A stretch of 64,000 nt of DNA from Aedes albopictus (Eukaryota; Arthropoda; Insecta; Diptera; Culicidae): the NCBI RefSeq assembly GCF_035046485.1, contig NC_085137.1:17885346-17949345 (forward strand), read 5' to 3'. Within the stretch, counting starts at the first letter, position 1; every line of letters begins with the position of its first letter. This document shows positions 10,319 to 19,599 of this stretch, in pieces. Below the pieces are notes generated by a model, which did no database searches, had not been told where the DNA came from, and saw nothing but the letters and a program-made list of their open reading frames with translations. The translations under genes and the position numbers were made by a program.

Positions 10319-10593
10319 GGATCTCCAGTTAGCTTAGTGGTTAGGGCTATGGATCGCCAATCCGGAGACGGCGGGTTCGATTCCCGTTCCAGTCGGGAAA
10401 ATTTTCTCGACTTCCTGAGCATAGTGTATCATTATTCTTGCCTCACAATATAAAAATTCATGCAATGGCAGGCAAAGAAACAAAGAAAGGCCTTCAATTA
10501 ATAACTGTGGATTGAGCACTAACACTAAGTTAAAGCGAGGCAGGCCAAGTCCCAGTGGGGGCGTCGAGCCATAAAGAAGAAGAAGAAGAAGAA
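10319..10593 (+). mobile_element. Feilai-type tRNA-derived SINE with target duplication
   Basis: The head contains RNA polymerase III box A (TAGCTTAGTGGTTAGGGC) and box B (GGTTCGATTCCCG). The body contains ACTAAGTTAAAGCGAGGCAG and CCCAGTGGGGGCGTCGAG, and the 3' end is an (AAG)n run. This matches the Feilai family described from Aedes aegypti, from memory. The copy is flanked by the 8-base direct repeat GGCATGTT (10311-10318 and 10594-10601), so both ends are original and the insertion is fairly recent. Confidence 0.85.
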
Positions 10594-11426
10594 GGCATGT
10601 TCTAATCGAGAGTAAGAAGCCGTTTTCTGATAAATTGGTGAGCTCGTTTCATACTACTTCTATTCATGCTTCACATTAATTCCCTTGTTTCTAAATAATT
10701 GCTGTTTGTACACCGATAATTGGTTTCAATTCTGATTTCCGAAACACAGGTACCCCGGGGCAAGTGAGAATCGGGGGCAAGTGAGACCTATAGCTAGTAT
10801 TTTTATTATTATTTATTTTTAAGACTAACATTCTTCATGGAAAACATAGGTATCACACCTACGGATACTTTGAATACAAAAAATGTTATTGTTTCAACCA
10901 TAAAGAGACCATATACGTTATTGTTGTTCATATGTAATTTTCAATTCACTAGGTGAGATTGACGTGCTGTTCTACATTCGTCGATTAAAAATAGATTTGT
11001 CATTATACAAATACATTTTCGGTTTCAGGATAGTATTTGGAGTTCTTGCAAATGATTTCAAGCGAAAAAGCTGTATTTTGTTTCTATTTATTACCTTTAG
11101 TTTACTGTTCTCACTTGCCCCAGTGCATTTCGCTATCTGGGGTAAGTAGGACCTATGAGAATAAACAAACACAATTGTATGGGTTCATCTTGCCTTGCCC
11201 AGCCTAAAATGAAATTAGCACGAAAGTCAATAAAAATTGACGCGTTAAGTAATCTACTGTTGAATTATACTTAACCTAATAATATAATAACCTCTATTTA
11301 GATGATGAAATTCTTGTTAAAAATGGCAAAACCTTGGGTAAAACAAAAAAAAATCAAAAGCATGTAAATATCTTCCATTATTTTTTCTCTTAACGCTGCA
11401 TAATAAATTCTTTTGAGCATTCAGGA

Positions 11427-14400
11427 TTACTTACCTTACCGGTCAGGCTAAGGCCGGGGTGGCCTCTGCTGTACATAGTAGCCTCTAGTTCCGCACTCTG
11501 CGTAGAGTCCGCAGATCGTCCTCCACTTGGTCGACCCACCTAGCTCGCTGCGCTCCACGTCTTCTTGTACCGGTCGGATGACTCTCGAGAACCATTTTAG
11601 TCGGGTTGCTATCCGACATCCTGATGACGTGACCCGCCCACCGTAGCCTCCCGATTTTCGCGGTATGGACGATGGTTGGTTCTCTTAGCAGCTGATGCAG
11701 CTCGTGGTTCATTCGCCTTCTCCAAGTCCCGTCTTCCATCTGCACTCCGCCGTAGATGGTACGCAACACCTTCCGTTCGAAAACTCCAAGGGCGCGTTGG
11801 TCCTCTGCACGTAGGGTCCATGTTTCGTGCCCATAGAGGACGACCGGTCTAATCAGCGTTTTGTAGATGGTTAACTTCGTGTTACGGCGAACTTTGTTCG
11901 ATCGTAGAGTTCTGCGGAGTCCAAAGTAAGCACGATTTCCTGCCACAATGCGCCTCTGAATTTCTCTGCTGGTGTCGTTGTCGTCGGTCACCAGTGAGCC
12001 CAAGTGCACGAATTCTTCAACCGCCTCGATTTCATCACCGTCGATATGAATTCGGGGTGGCGGGCGCGGTGATTCCTCCCTGGAGCCCTTTGCCATCATG
12101 TACTTTGTCTTCGACACATTAATGACTAATCCGATTCGCTTGGCTTCACTCTTTAGTCGGATGTACGTTTCCGTCATCGTCTCAAATTTACGAGCAATAA
12201 TATCAATATCATCGGCGAAACCAAGCAGCTGAACGGACTTCGTAAAAATCGTCCCACTCGTGTTTATCCCCGCTCTTCTTATTACACCCTCCAAAGCAAT
12301 GTTGAACAGCAAGCACGAAAGACCATCACCTTGCCGTAACCCTCTGCGAGATTCGAAGGGACTCGAGAGTGTCCCTGATACTCGAACTACGCACATCACT
12401 CGATCCATCGTCGCCTTGATCAATCGTATCAGTTTATCCGGGAATCCGTATTCGTGCATAATCTGCCATAGCTGTTCTCGATCGATTGTATCATTCGCCG
12501 ATTTGAAATCGATGAACAAGTGATGTGTGGGCATGTTGTATTCGCGACATTTCTGCAACACCTGGCGGATGGCGAACATCTGGTCCGTTGTAGCGCGTTC
12601 ACCCATAAATCCAGCCTGATATTGCCCCACGAACTCTCTTGCAATCGGTGATAGACGGCGGCATAAAATTTGAGAGAGTATCTTGTAGGCAGCGCTCAGT
12701 AGTGTGATCGCGCGGTAGTTCCCGCAATCCAACTTGTCGCCCTTTTTGTAGATGGGACACACGATACCTTCCATCCATTCCTCCGGTAATACTTCCTCCT
12801 CCCAAATCTTGGTAATGACCCAGTGTAGTGCTCTCACCAGTGCTTCTCCACCGTATTTTAGAAGCTCGCTTGGTAGTTGATCTGCCCCAGCGGCCTTGTT
12901 GTTTTTCAACCGGCCAACCTCATCCTCAATCTCTTGAAGGTCAGGGGCCGGAAGTCTTTCGTCCTGTGCACATACTCCTAGATCTGTTACCACGCCACCT
13001 TCGGTACTTGCAACGTCGCCATTGAGGTGCTCATCGTAATGCTGCCGCCACCTCTCGACCACCTCACGCTCGCTCGTGAGAATATTCCCGTGATTATCTC
13101 GGCACATGTCGGCTTGTGGCACAAAGCCTCTGCGCGAGCGGTTCAGCTTCTCGTAGAACTTTCGTGTGTCCTTAGCGCGGTACAGCTCTTCCATCGCTTC
13201 GCGATCTCGTTCTTCCTGCTGGCGCTTCTTCATCCGGAAGACTGAGTTCTGCCTGTTCCGCGCCTGTTTGTAACGTGCCTCATTCGCTCTCGTACGGTGT
13301 TGCAGCATTCTCGCCCATGCTGCATTCTTCTCGTTTTTCAACTGTTCACATTCGCCGTCGTACCAGTCGTTTCTGTGATTCGGAGTCGCGAAGCCTAGTG
13401 CTGTAGCCGAGGTACTACCTATGGCGGATCGGATGTCCCTCCAGCCATCTTCAAGTGTAGCTGCGCCAAGCTGCTCTTCCGTTGGTAGGGCCACTGCTAA
13501 GTGCTGCGCGTAGTCTTGAGCCACTTCTACGTTACGAAGTTGCTCGATGTTGAGCCGTGGCGTTCGACTTCGACGTGTGGTGATAACTGTCGAAAGTTTT
13601 GAGCGCATGCATACAGCGACTAAGTAGTGATCCGAATCTATATTCGCACTGCGGTATGTGCGGACGTTGGTTATATCTGAGAAGAATTTACCGTCGATTA
13701 GAACGTGGTCGATTTGGTTTTCTGTTTGTTGGTCGGGTGATCTCCAGGTGGCTTTGTGGATATCTTTGCGGGGGAAGAAGGTGCTTCGGACTACCATACC
13801 ACGGGAGGCTGCAAAGTTTACGCATCGCTGGCCGTTATCATTCGATACGGCGTGCAGGCTGTTTCGCCCGATTACCGGTCTGTACATTTCCTCCCTTCCT
13901 ACCTGCGCGTTCATGTCGCCGACAACGATTTTCACGTCACGCGGCGAGCAACCATCGTATGTTTGCTCTAACTGCGCGTAGAACGCTTCTTTCTCGTCAT
14001 CGGGTCTCCCTTCGTGTGGGCAGTGGACGTTAATGATGCTGTAGTTGAAGAAACGGCCCTTAACTCTCAACATGCACATCCTTGCGTTGATCGGCTGCCA
14101 CCCGATCACACGTTGTCGCATCTTGCCCAACACTATAAATCCTGTTCCCAGTTCATTGGTGGTGCCACAGCTTTGGTAGAAGGTAGCCGCTCGATGCCCG
14201 CTTTTCCACACTTTCTGTCCAGTCCAACAAAGTTCCTGCAACGCCACGATGTCGAAGTTGCGGGGATGTAGTTCGTCATAGATTATCCTGTCACATCCTG
14301 CGAAACATAGTGACTTGCAATTCCATGTTCCAAGTTTCCAATCGTAGTCCTTATTTCGTCGCGTGGGTCTTTGCCGATTGTATCGATTCGTATTTTCTCC

Positions 14401-14688
14401 TATGTTATTCGCAATGGGGATTTTTACGGGTGGCTTATTGGGCCTACGCCAACACTCCTGTCTCGCCGGAGGGCCATCGTGCCAGTTCTGTTTAACGTCC
14501 CAACCAACACTGGGACGACCACGCTGATGAGGCTACCACCTTGGATCTAGCTGGGCGTGGTGCAGCGTTTCTTACTCAGCCGCTGGATGCCAGAACAAAC
14601 GCTGTTTGAGCCGCACCTCCTTGGTGAACAGACACTCGGATCGTATCCCTCAATCTAGCTGAAGTCAGAAGGACAACAGTACCCAGCA
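11427..14688 (-). mobile_element. Complete RTE-clade LINE with 14-bp target duplication
   Basis: The element runs from its 5' end at 14688 to a 3' tail of GTAAGGTAAGTAA at 11427. Short tandem tails of this kind, instead of poly(A), are typical of RTE. The 14-base repeat TTGAGCATTCAGGA stands on both sides (11413-11426 and 14689-14702), showing a target-primed insertion with both ends preserved. It lies wholly inside the TIR element 10749-15361. JAM1 is the Aedes aegypti RTE I know of. Whether this copy is JAM1 cannot be decided by eye. Confidence 0.9.
11485..14532 (-). CDS. RTE endonuclease-reverse transcriptase
   Basis: The single large protein of the RTE element nicks the target and copies the element RNA into it. 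The frame is open for 1015 codons between the TAG at 14533-14535 and the stop at 11485. There is no in-frame ATG before the endonuclease, which begins at GTWNCKSL just downstream of 14350. A GTG at 14247 is not a natural start. Endonuclease motifs are TWNCKS, LQELCW, VVGDMNAQVG, IDHVLI and SDHYLV. Reverse transcriptase motifs are YRAITLLSAAYKILSQIL, HHLFIDFKSANDTI, GLRQGDGLSCLLFNIALE and the catalytic FADDIDII near residue 770. There is no RNase H, as expected for RTE. The C-terminus GRLRWAGHVIRM is typical. Compared with the copy at 48075, about 33 bp are missing near 11495, between short direct repeats, and the frame ends early. The missing ATG and the early stop suggest a recently dead copy. 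Confidence 0.8.
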   Translation of the reverse strand, partial: PHQRGRPSVGWDVKQNWHDGPPARQECWRRPNKPPVKIPIANNIGENTNRYNRQRPTRRNKDYDWKLGTWNCKSLCFAGCDRIIYDELHPRNFDIVALQELCWTGQKVWKSGHRAATFYQSCGTTNELGTGFIVLGKMRQRVIGWQPINARMCMLRVKGRFFNYSIINVHCPHEGRPDDEKEAFYAQLEQTYDGCSPRDVKIVVGDMNAQVGREEMYRPVIGRNSLHAVSNDNGQRCVNFAASRGMVVRSTFFPRKDIHKATWRSPDQQTENQIDHVLIDGKFFSDITNVRTYRSANIDSDHYLVAVCMRSKLSTVITTRRSRTPRLNIEQLRNVEVAQDYAQHLAVALPTEEQLGAATLEDGWRDIRSAIGSTSATALGFATPNHRNDWYDGECEQLKNEKNAAWARMLQHRTRANEARYKQARNRQNSVFRMKKRQQEERDREAMEELYRAKDTRKFYEKLNRSRRGFVPQADMCRDNHGNILTSEREVVERWRQHYDEHLNGDVASTEGGVVTDLGVCAQDERLPAPDLQEIEDEVGRLKNNKAAGADQLPSELLKYGGEALVRALHWVITKIWEEEVLPEEWMEGIVCPIYKKGDKLDCGNYRAITLLSAAYKILSQILCRRLSPIAREFVGQYQAGFMGERATTDQMFAIRQVLQKCREYNMPTHHLFIDFKSANDTIDREQLWQIMHEYGFPDKLIRLIKATMDRVMCVVRVSGTLSSPFESRRGLRQGDGLSCLLFNIALEGVIRRAGINTSGTIFTKSVQLLGFADDIDIIARKFETMTETYIRLKSEAKRIGLVINVSKTKYMMAKGSREESPRPPPRIHIDGDEIEAVEEFVHLGSLVTDDNDTSREIQRRIVAGNRAYFGLRRTLRSNKVRRNTKLTIYKTLIRPVVLYGHETWTLRAEDQRALGVFERKVLRTIYGGVQMEDGTWRRRMNHELHQLLREPTIVHTAKIGRLRWAGHVIRMSDSNPTKMVLESHPTGTRRRGAQRARWVDQVEDDLRTLRRVRN

Positions 14689-14702
14689 TTGAGCATTCAG
14701 GA

Positions 14703-15355
14703 ACCGTCCATAAAAAATTAAAATAGGGAAATGACCTTTTCAAAATTCATGATTTAAAAAAAACATTATTTAATGATCGTAAGATTATGTAAGGGAGAAG
14801 ATATTTACTGAAAATCTCGAAACCCCAGATTTACTTTTGGCGAGATTCATCAACTATATAATATAGAGATCAAGTTTCAAAATCTTTTGTCTCTTCACTT
14901 TACGGCGCTTTTTGTATAAAAATCAATTTATTTTGCATGAGCTGTTAGAGTTGATTCAAGTATTTTTTCCCCAGTGATTTTTTATGTGTTACGTAATTTA
15001 TGCACGATACCATAAACCTCTTCTTATTTTAATCTCTAAAGATAGTCATTCATATAAGAGATTTATGATTTATGTTACCTTATTTGTTGCAACTTATATT
15101 AAGCCCTTTGAATAAAAACTATGAATAGGTCCCACTTGCCCCGTGAAACGCAGTAAATGAATATCTGCTACACTTTTCATTATATGCATAATATATGGAA
15201 TTTTAAAATTTTGAAACAGTTTTAATGCACGTGAATAAGTACAAATATACCAACAACGTCTTTTGGGTTCATTGGAATTATTAAAAACAATGTGATCTGA
15301 AATTTTTAGCATGACAAAACCAAATTAGCATTTTTTTAGGTCCCACTTGCCCCGG
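14703..15355. other. AT-rich interior of the GGTACCCC element
   Basis: This is the part of the TIR element on the far side of the RTE insertion. It is AT-rich without coding potential. It contains the subterminal GGGGCAAGTGGGACC copies in inverted orientation near 15125 and at the terminus. Confidence 0.5.
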
Positions 15356-15364
15356 GGTACCTTA

Positions 15365-15616
15365 CACACTTAAAAAAATATTCGCGGGCTCGGCTTTCCC
15401 CGCACAGCCGACTACTCAGCAAACTCAAAAACTGATATCTCAGTTGAAACTGCATCTGTTAGCTGACCCTCAGCAAAACTGTTGCCGAATCTCAGTAATG
15501 AACTGTCAAAGTTGCTGAGATCTCGGTTATGTTGTTGTTTGCCGAGCGCTCGGTTGTGCGGATCTCGGTGAAAGTTTGAGAAAACGCTGAGATCCCGGCA
15601 TTTCAAATTAAGTGTG
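15365..15616. mobile_element. MITE with CACACTTAA termini
   Basis: A 252-base segment bounded by the perfect 9-base inverted repeat CACACTTAA (15365) and TTAAGTGTG (ending 15616). The interior repeats the phrase GCTGAGATCTCGG and its inverse several times (for example near 15515 and 15560), giving a self-complementary structure. It has no coding capacity. It abuts the GGTACCCC element with only three bases between. The family is not named because the target duplication is unclear. Confidence 0.55.
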
Positions 15617-16596
15617 ATGCTGTCTTTAAAATTCGAAGAGCGATTGAGAGCTAGCAACAATATTGTCTCAAATTTATAATGACAAGTGCAAGTTATACCA
15701 GTTCAGATCAAACACTGATGAGCAACCACAGGCAATCTAAAAGCCATGCTAAGTTCAACTAACTTTAATAAATTCAATATGCCTAAGAACTGTTTGCGAT
15801 TACAATTTATAAAGCCACAAACTTGTACTTTATACTGAAGCACGGTAAGAATCATAATCCTTTTAAACCTGGTTCAGACTTTCCACAGTTTCTTTTGTAC
15901 CAATTCAGTCAGCTGTTTCAAAAGAAACCTGTAACCTTCCTGATGGCAATATTAAGTGTTGAAATGTCAATGAATACCATACTCCGAAGCCCGAAGAAAG
16001 CGAAGCTAAAAACGAGGCCAATGAAAAAATAATCCCCATAAAGCAGAAGGTCGTCCGTGTTCCATGAAAAGCCTCTCCATCATCTTCGTCGCCTCACTAC
16101 CAGGACCACCTTCAACGACACCGCACCCGTTCGTTCGCTCTTAATTTTCCCAACCAAACGTGATCATCGGCACCACCATCGACAAACCAATCTCGGCTCT
16201 TTTCATCAAAAGCAACCCGGACCGGGTTCTCATTCAGTCGTCCATTGAATGGCTCCAAATGAAGCATACCAAATGAGGTTGGGGGTAGAGAGAGACAGAC
16301 AGGACGAAGAAAAAAAAAAGCTGAAAATCAGTAGATCTGCAGAATTTTACATGGCCTGTGCTGTGCTTCTCAAGCTCCGTATCTTTGGGATCTCCACAGG
16401 CATAGAATTTTTACCAGTATGTCTCATCCTGCCAATAGGGAGGGATGATGGGGCAAGGTGTCACTCACTAGGAGACAAAATAACTGGAAGGCAAATACTT
16501 GCAAGAAACAAAATGGTCGAAACGATTCCCATTCAAAAAATCCTAAAAGCAATAATGCCAATCAAGATATTTTTTTATCTGTATTAACGAGATTTT
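15617..16596. other. Unassigned sequence
   Basis: No recognisable gene or element. Short open frames at 15823-16032 and 16249-16587 show no domain, no codon pattern I can support and no plausible splice arrangement. Confidence 0.3.
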
Positions 16597-16744
16597 TAAC
16601 CCTAGGCTAGTTCATCTCGGGACCCACGCTTTACTTGCCTTCCGAAGGAAGAACTCACATTATGTGAGTATGTCGGGAGTGGGATTTGATCCCAGGTCCT
16701 CGACGTAATAGTCTTGTGTTCTAACCACCACACCAGGTCCGCCC
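16597..16744 (-). mobile_element. Short tRNA-derived SINE
   Basis: Read on the minus strand, it starts with a tRNA-like head GGACCTGGTGTGGTGGTTAG (box A type), followed by GGGATCAAATCCCACTC (box B with a flanking stem). A body of about 80 bases includes CTTCCTTCGGAAGGCAAG. The total is about 148 bases. The tRNA fold is incomplete, so this is a SINE and not a working tRNA gene. The family is unnamed. Confidence 0.6.
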
Positions 16745-17460
16745 ACAAGATATTTAGTTTTGAACCATCTCTCCCCAACCATCGGAAAAAAAATCACTTC
16801 GGAAAGCTTCCAGCAGCGTTGTGCTCATTCTTTAATGCGGCAGTTGCTGGAAATGATGCCGATGATGCTGCTGTCGCTGCTTCAGATGTTGATGAGCGAG
16901 CGAAACAAAAGTTGGAAAAGGACTCACATGATGTAGATATACCTACAGACATATGTGAAGTGCGAGTGTGATGCAGAGAGAACGCTAAAAATAGATCTTC
17001 GGAAGGTTGGTTGTCTGCTGAACATGTCCGATGCATACATTCCTTTACGTCGTCGTCGTCGTCGAGCAAATGGGGGGTCCTCTATGTTCGCTCGAGTAGA
17101 AAAAGGAATCCTCCATCGGAATCCTTCATCGAATTTTTTTGTTGCCGGAGGACGGTGACAATGTTGACGACACACGCACGTATGGGAACAATGCCTGCTG
17201 CTGCTGCTGCTGAAGGACACCTACGCATCTGTTGATGATGGTTAACTTCGTAGCAATACTCCAGTGAGGCTAGTGGATAGGCTTGTGTAATTTCTCAAAC
17301 TTAAAAAAATCTTGGAGGGTCGTTTGATTAAGTATTGAAAAAAAAAATTAAAAATATTAGGCCTTTTTTACTATGAAAGCATAACTCGAGAAAGTAAATC
17401 ACAGTTATTTATAGCTCTTGGCCAAATTTGACGAACAAATTGAACCATATTTGTACACAC
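16745..17460. other. Unassigned, triplet-rich sequence
   Basis: The segment has low-complexity runs such as GATGATGCCGATGATGCTGC near 16856, CGTCGTCGTCGTCG near 17050 and GCTGCTGCTGCTGCTG near 17193. These produce short open frames on both strands. No gene is supported. Confidence 0.35.
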
Positions 17461-17472
17461 AATCGACCAAGT

Positions 17473-18677
17473 AGAGTACACGATCACGCTTCGAGGCGAA
17501 CAGACGCGTTTGTTTGCTCATCCGTTTATTTTCGGTGCTGGTTTTGGCTTTGCGCGGCGTTCGTACCTACTGGTCACAATGTCCAGCGAAGTGGTGATAA
17601 AGAACACTCTGGCTTTTTTGTTCCCGGACAATGCCATTCAACCAAGCTTGGTTGATATGGGACGTTTTATCAAATCACTGAAAGGTGATAAGTGCATGAT
17701 GGAGACAGCGTATAAGATATCTGAGGAAAAGTCAGTATTTATACGTTTTAAAAACGAGGACGCAATGCAGTTTACGTTGATAAACAACCCAAAGACTTTG
17801 CCTTTCCATTACAGTAATGGTAAGCAGGTAATGGTGCAAATGTCCGTCGCTGGAGGAAACAATCGATACGTGCGGATTTTCGACCTTCCTCCCGAAATAT
17901 CCGACTCAGAATTGTCATCCGTAATGGCCAAATATGGAAGAATCAAGCGAACCGTGCGTGAACGGTTCCCACCAGAGTATCAGCTCGACATGTTCACGGG
18001 AGTCCGTGGCGTTTACATGGCGGTTGAAAAAGACATCCCGGAGACTCTCTTCTTCCTCAACCGAAAAGGGAGGATCTATTATGATGGATTGAAACCGAAG
18101 TGCTTTGTGTGTAAGTCGGAATCACATTTGAAAAAGACCTGTCCCATTTTTGAAGATCGACGCAGTGGTTGTAGAAACCGACCAACAGCTGAAGTTGCAA
18201 ACGGTATTATTGAGACCGTGTGCAACGACAAGGAAGAAGACCTAGCTATTGCTAAAACAGACAATGCAGAGCCGGACATCACTGATCAAAACAAAGGAAC
18301 AATGGAGCAGAAATTGAGTAAGCCCGACGTGAAGCGACAACGTTCATCGGATTTGGAGTCCAACCGGTCACAGAAGAAGAAGAACGCAAACAGATCAACA
18401 TGCAGCGGAGCGAACCTGGCTGCCACTCGTGACTCTTCTCCTAGGAGACAGAGATGCAGAGTGGCGTCGTATGATTGGATTGATGATGAAACTGAACAAC
18501 GCCAATTGATAGCAGAAGATAAAGTTAGAATAGCTGCAGCATTGAATTTAGAAGTAGATAAAATTGATTTTTATACAGAATAATTTATTGTAATTTTGTA
18601 ACAAACATATTGATTTTGGCTCCGTCAAGTGTAATACACGCCTGAGCCTTACAAATAAACGATTTGAAAAAAAAAAA
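17473..18677 (+). mobile_element. Gag-only retroposon with poly(A) and 12-bp target duplication
   Basis: The segment starts after AATCGACCAAGT (17461-17472) and ends in a poly(A) run followed by the same 12 bases (18678-18689). Inside are a leader of about 105 bases, one intact open frame (17579-18583), and a short 3' tail with AATAAA 16 bases before the A run. The layout is a full-length, cleanly retroposed unit that encodes only a nucleocapsid-like protein. It could be a half-LINE mobilised by another element, a LINE copy that has lost ORF2, or a retroposed domesticated gag transcript. Confidence 0.85.
17579..18583 (+). CDS. Gag-like CCHC zinc-knuckle protein, ORF1 type
   Basis: An intact 334-residue frame. 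The ATG at 17579 is preferred. The frame is open upstream to a TTG at 17510 but has no other ATG there. The N-terminal half resembles the nucleic-acid-binding region of insect LINE ORF1 proteins, with an RRM-like stretch YVRIFDLPPEISDSELSSVM around residues 98-117. One zinc knuckle follows, CFVCKSESHLKKTC (C-x2-C-x4-H-x4-C), near residue 178. The C-terminal third is basic and serine-rich (QKKKNANRST) and ends with an acidic segment. The likely role is RNA binding in a retroelement particle. No endonuclease or reverse transcriptase follows, because a poly(A) tail comes about 90 bases after the stop. The intact frame suggests recent insertion or selection. Confidence 0.75.
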   Translation: MSSEVVIKNTLAFLFPDNAIQPSLVDMGRFIKSLKGDKCMMETAYKISEEKSVFIRFKNEDAMQFTLINNPKTLPFHYSNGKQVMVQMSVAGGNNRYVRIFDLPPEISDSELSSVMAKYGRIKRTVRERFPPEYQLDMFTGVRGVYMAVEKDIPETLFFLNRKGRIYYDGLKPKCFVCKSESHLKKTCPIFEDRRSGCRNRPTAEVANGIIETVCNDKEEDLAIAKTDNAEPDITDQNKGTMEQKLSKPDVKRQRSSDLESNRSQKKKNANRSTCSGANLAATRDSSPRRQRCRVASYDWIDDETEQRQLIAEDKVRIAAALNLEVDKIDFYTE

Positions 18678-18689
18678 AATCGACCAAGT

Positions 18690-19269
18690 TGTTACAATTG
18701 AACAAAACTGTAGACTACGAATGCTAAATTTGTTATCCCTAGAAAAGACACTAAATCCGAAAGGAATTTTTCATTCATACTTTTGTGGAATTTCTAGTGA
18801 AGCTCTTGCAGAAATCTACTGTTAGGTCTCCCTGGAAAATTTCAAGGCTTTTCAGTGAAAATTGCTAAACGTGGAAATTTGGAATTCGGTTTTTTCAAGA
18901 AATCACTTCAACCGAAACTATGTCAATCTTAGATTTCTAAAATATGTTTTATGGCAGCGGTGAAGGAATCAATACATCTGGAAAAATCCTAATACTTCTC
19001 TCAGATAAATAGCCTTTTTGATAAATGGTAGAACTGTGAACTCAATAAAGAAAAAAAAAACCAGAGAAAAAAGAATGTAGATTGCGATGCATTAGTACAA
19101 GTACGCTAAACTATAACGATCTTACGGTTGAGATCGAAATACGGTTTCTGTCAGAGAATTCAAATAAATTTTACCCCTACTAAAGTGTTATACTAGCACT
19201 AGGCGCATGACGATGCAGTAGTGCACGTTCAGCGAGTCTCCCTGGGTCTTTTCGACCTAAATATCTACT
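18690..19269. other. Unassigned AT-rich sequence with weak array traces
   Basis: Between 18760 and 18870 there are weak traces of the GGAATTCC-type array (GGAATTTCTAGTGAAGCTCTTG). The rest, to 19269, shows no element or gene. Confidence 0.35.
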
Positions 19270-19375
19270 AGGGTAAAGAAGTTTAAGGGGGGCTTTAGGC
19301 GTTTCAAAGAGTTTCATGAAGCTTTAGTGGGTTTTAGAAAGCTTCAGGGGAGATCAGGAGTATTCAACCCTAGTA
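19270..19375 (+). repeat. Short GTTTCA-type degenerate array
   Basis: The segment is made of phrases such as GGCGTTTCAAAGAGTTTCAT and GCTTTAGTGGGTTTTAG. It is the plus-strand form of the second array class that fills 34380-35310 on the other strand. Confidence 0.6.
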
Positions 19376-19469
19376 GTAGTTTTTAGGAGGGAATAGTATC
19401 GACTGAGGGAATCTGGCAATGCTGTGTTGGCGGCGTAGCAGTCTTTTCACAAATTAAAAACTAATTTGT

Positions 19470-19530
19470 TTCCATGTCCGACGTTTCGATATATTTAACA
19501 TCTTTTTCAAGGATTAGTCTAGTTGGGCAA
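19470..19530 (-). repeat. Copy of the CGAAACGTCGG / TTGAAAAAG motif
   Basis: On the minus strand, CCTTGAAAAAG is followed after about 16 bases by TCGAAACGTCGGAC. The same pair of words occurs in the palindrome at 27982-28153 and at 35619-35665. The shared order and spacing indicate a dispersed repeat family. The sequence is too short to identify the element. Confidence 0.55.
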
Positions 19531-19599
19531 GTTGGACTGAGACATCGATTTTTGTGAATCGATTTGAATCGGACCAGCAGAATCGATTCACCGATTTAA

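Larger units (their letters stand above)
10749..15361. mobile_element. DNA element with GGTACCCCGGGGCAAGTG inverted termini, interrupted by an RTE LINE
   Basis: Perfect 18-base inverted termini GGTACCCCGGGGCAAGTG stand at 10749 and, reversed, end at 15361. Related subterminal copies of CGGGGCAAGTGGGACCTA occur at about 10780, 11130-11155 and 15125-15145. Without the RTE insertion and one copy of its target duplication, the element is about 1.34 kb. No transposase is recognisable in that remainder, so it is probably non-autonomous. The terminus resembles, at its first bases, that of the pogo-like element at 41279. The superfamily is not proven because no clear target duplication is visible. 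Confidence 0.7.

Noticed and set aside
10325..10395. A tRNA gene at the head of the Feilai copy, and the similar heads at 16700, 21740, 37400, 47790 and 61510
   Set aside because: Boxes A and B are present, but the cloverleaf is incomplete and each is followed by a SINE body or repeat arm.
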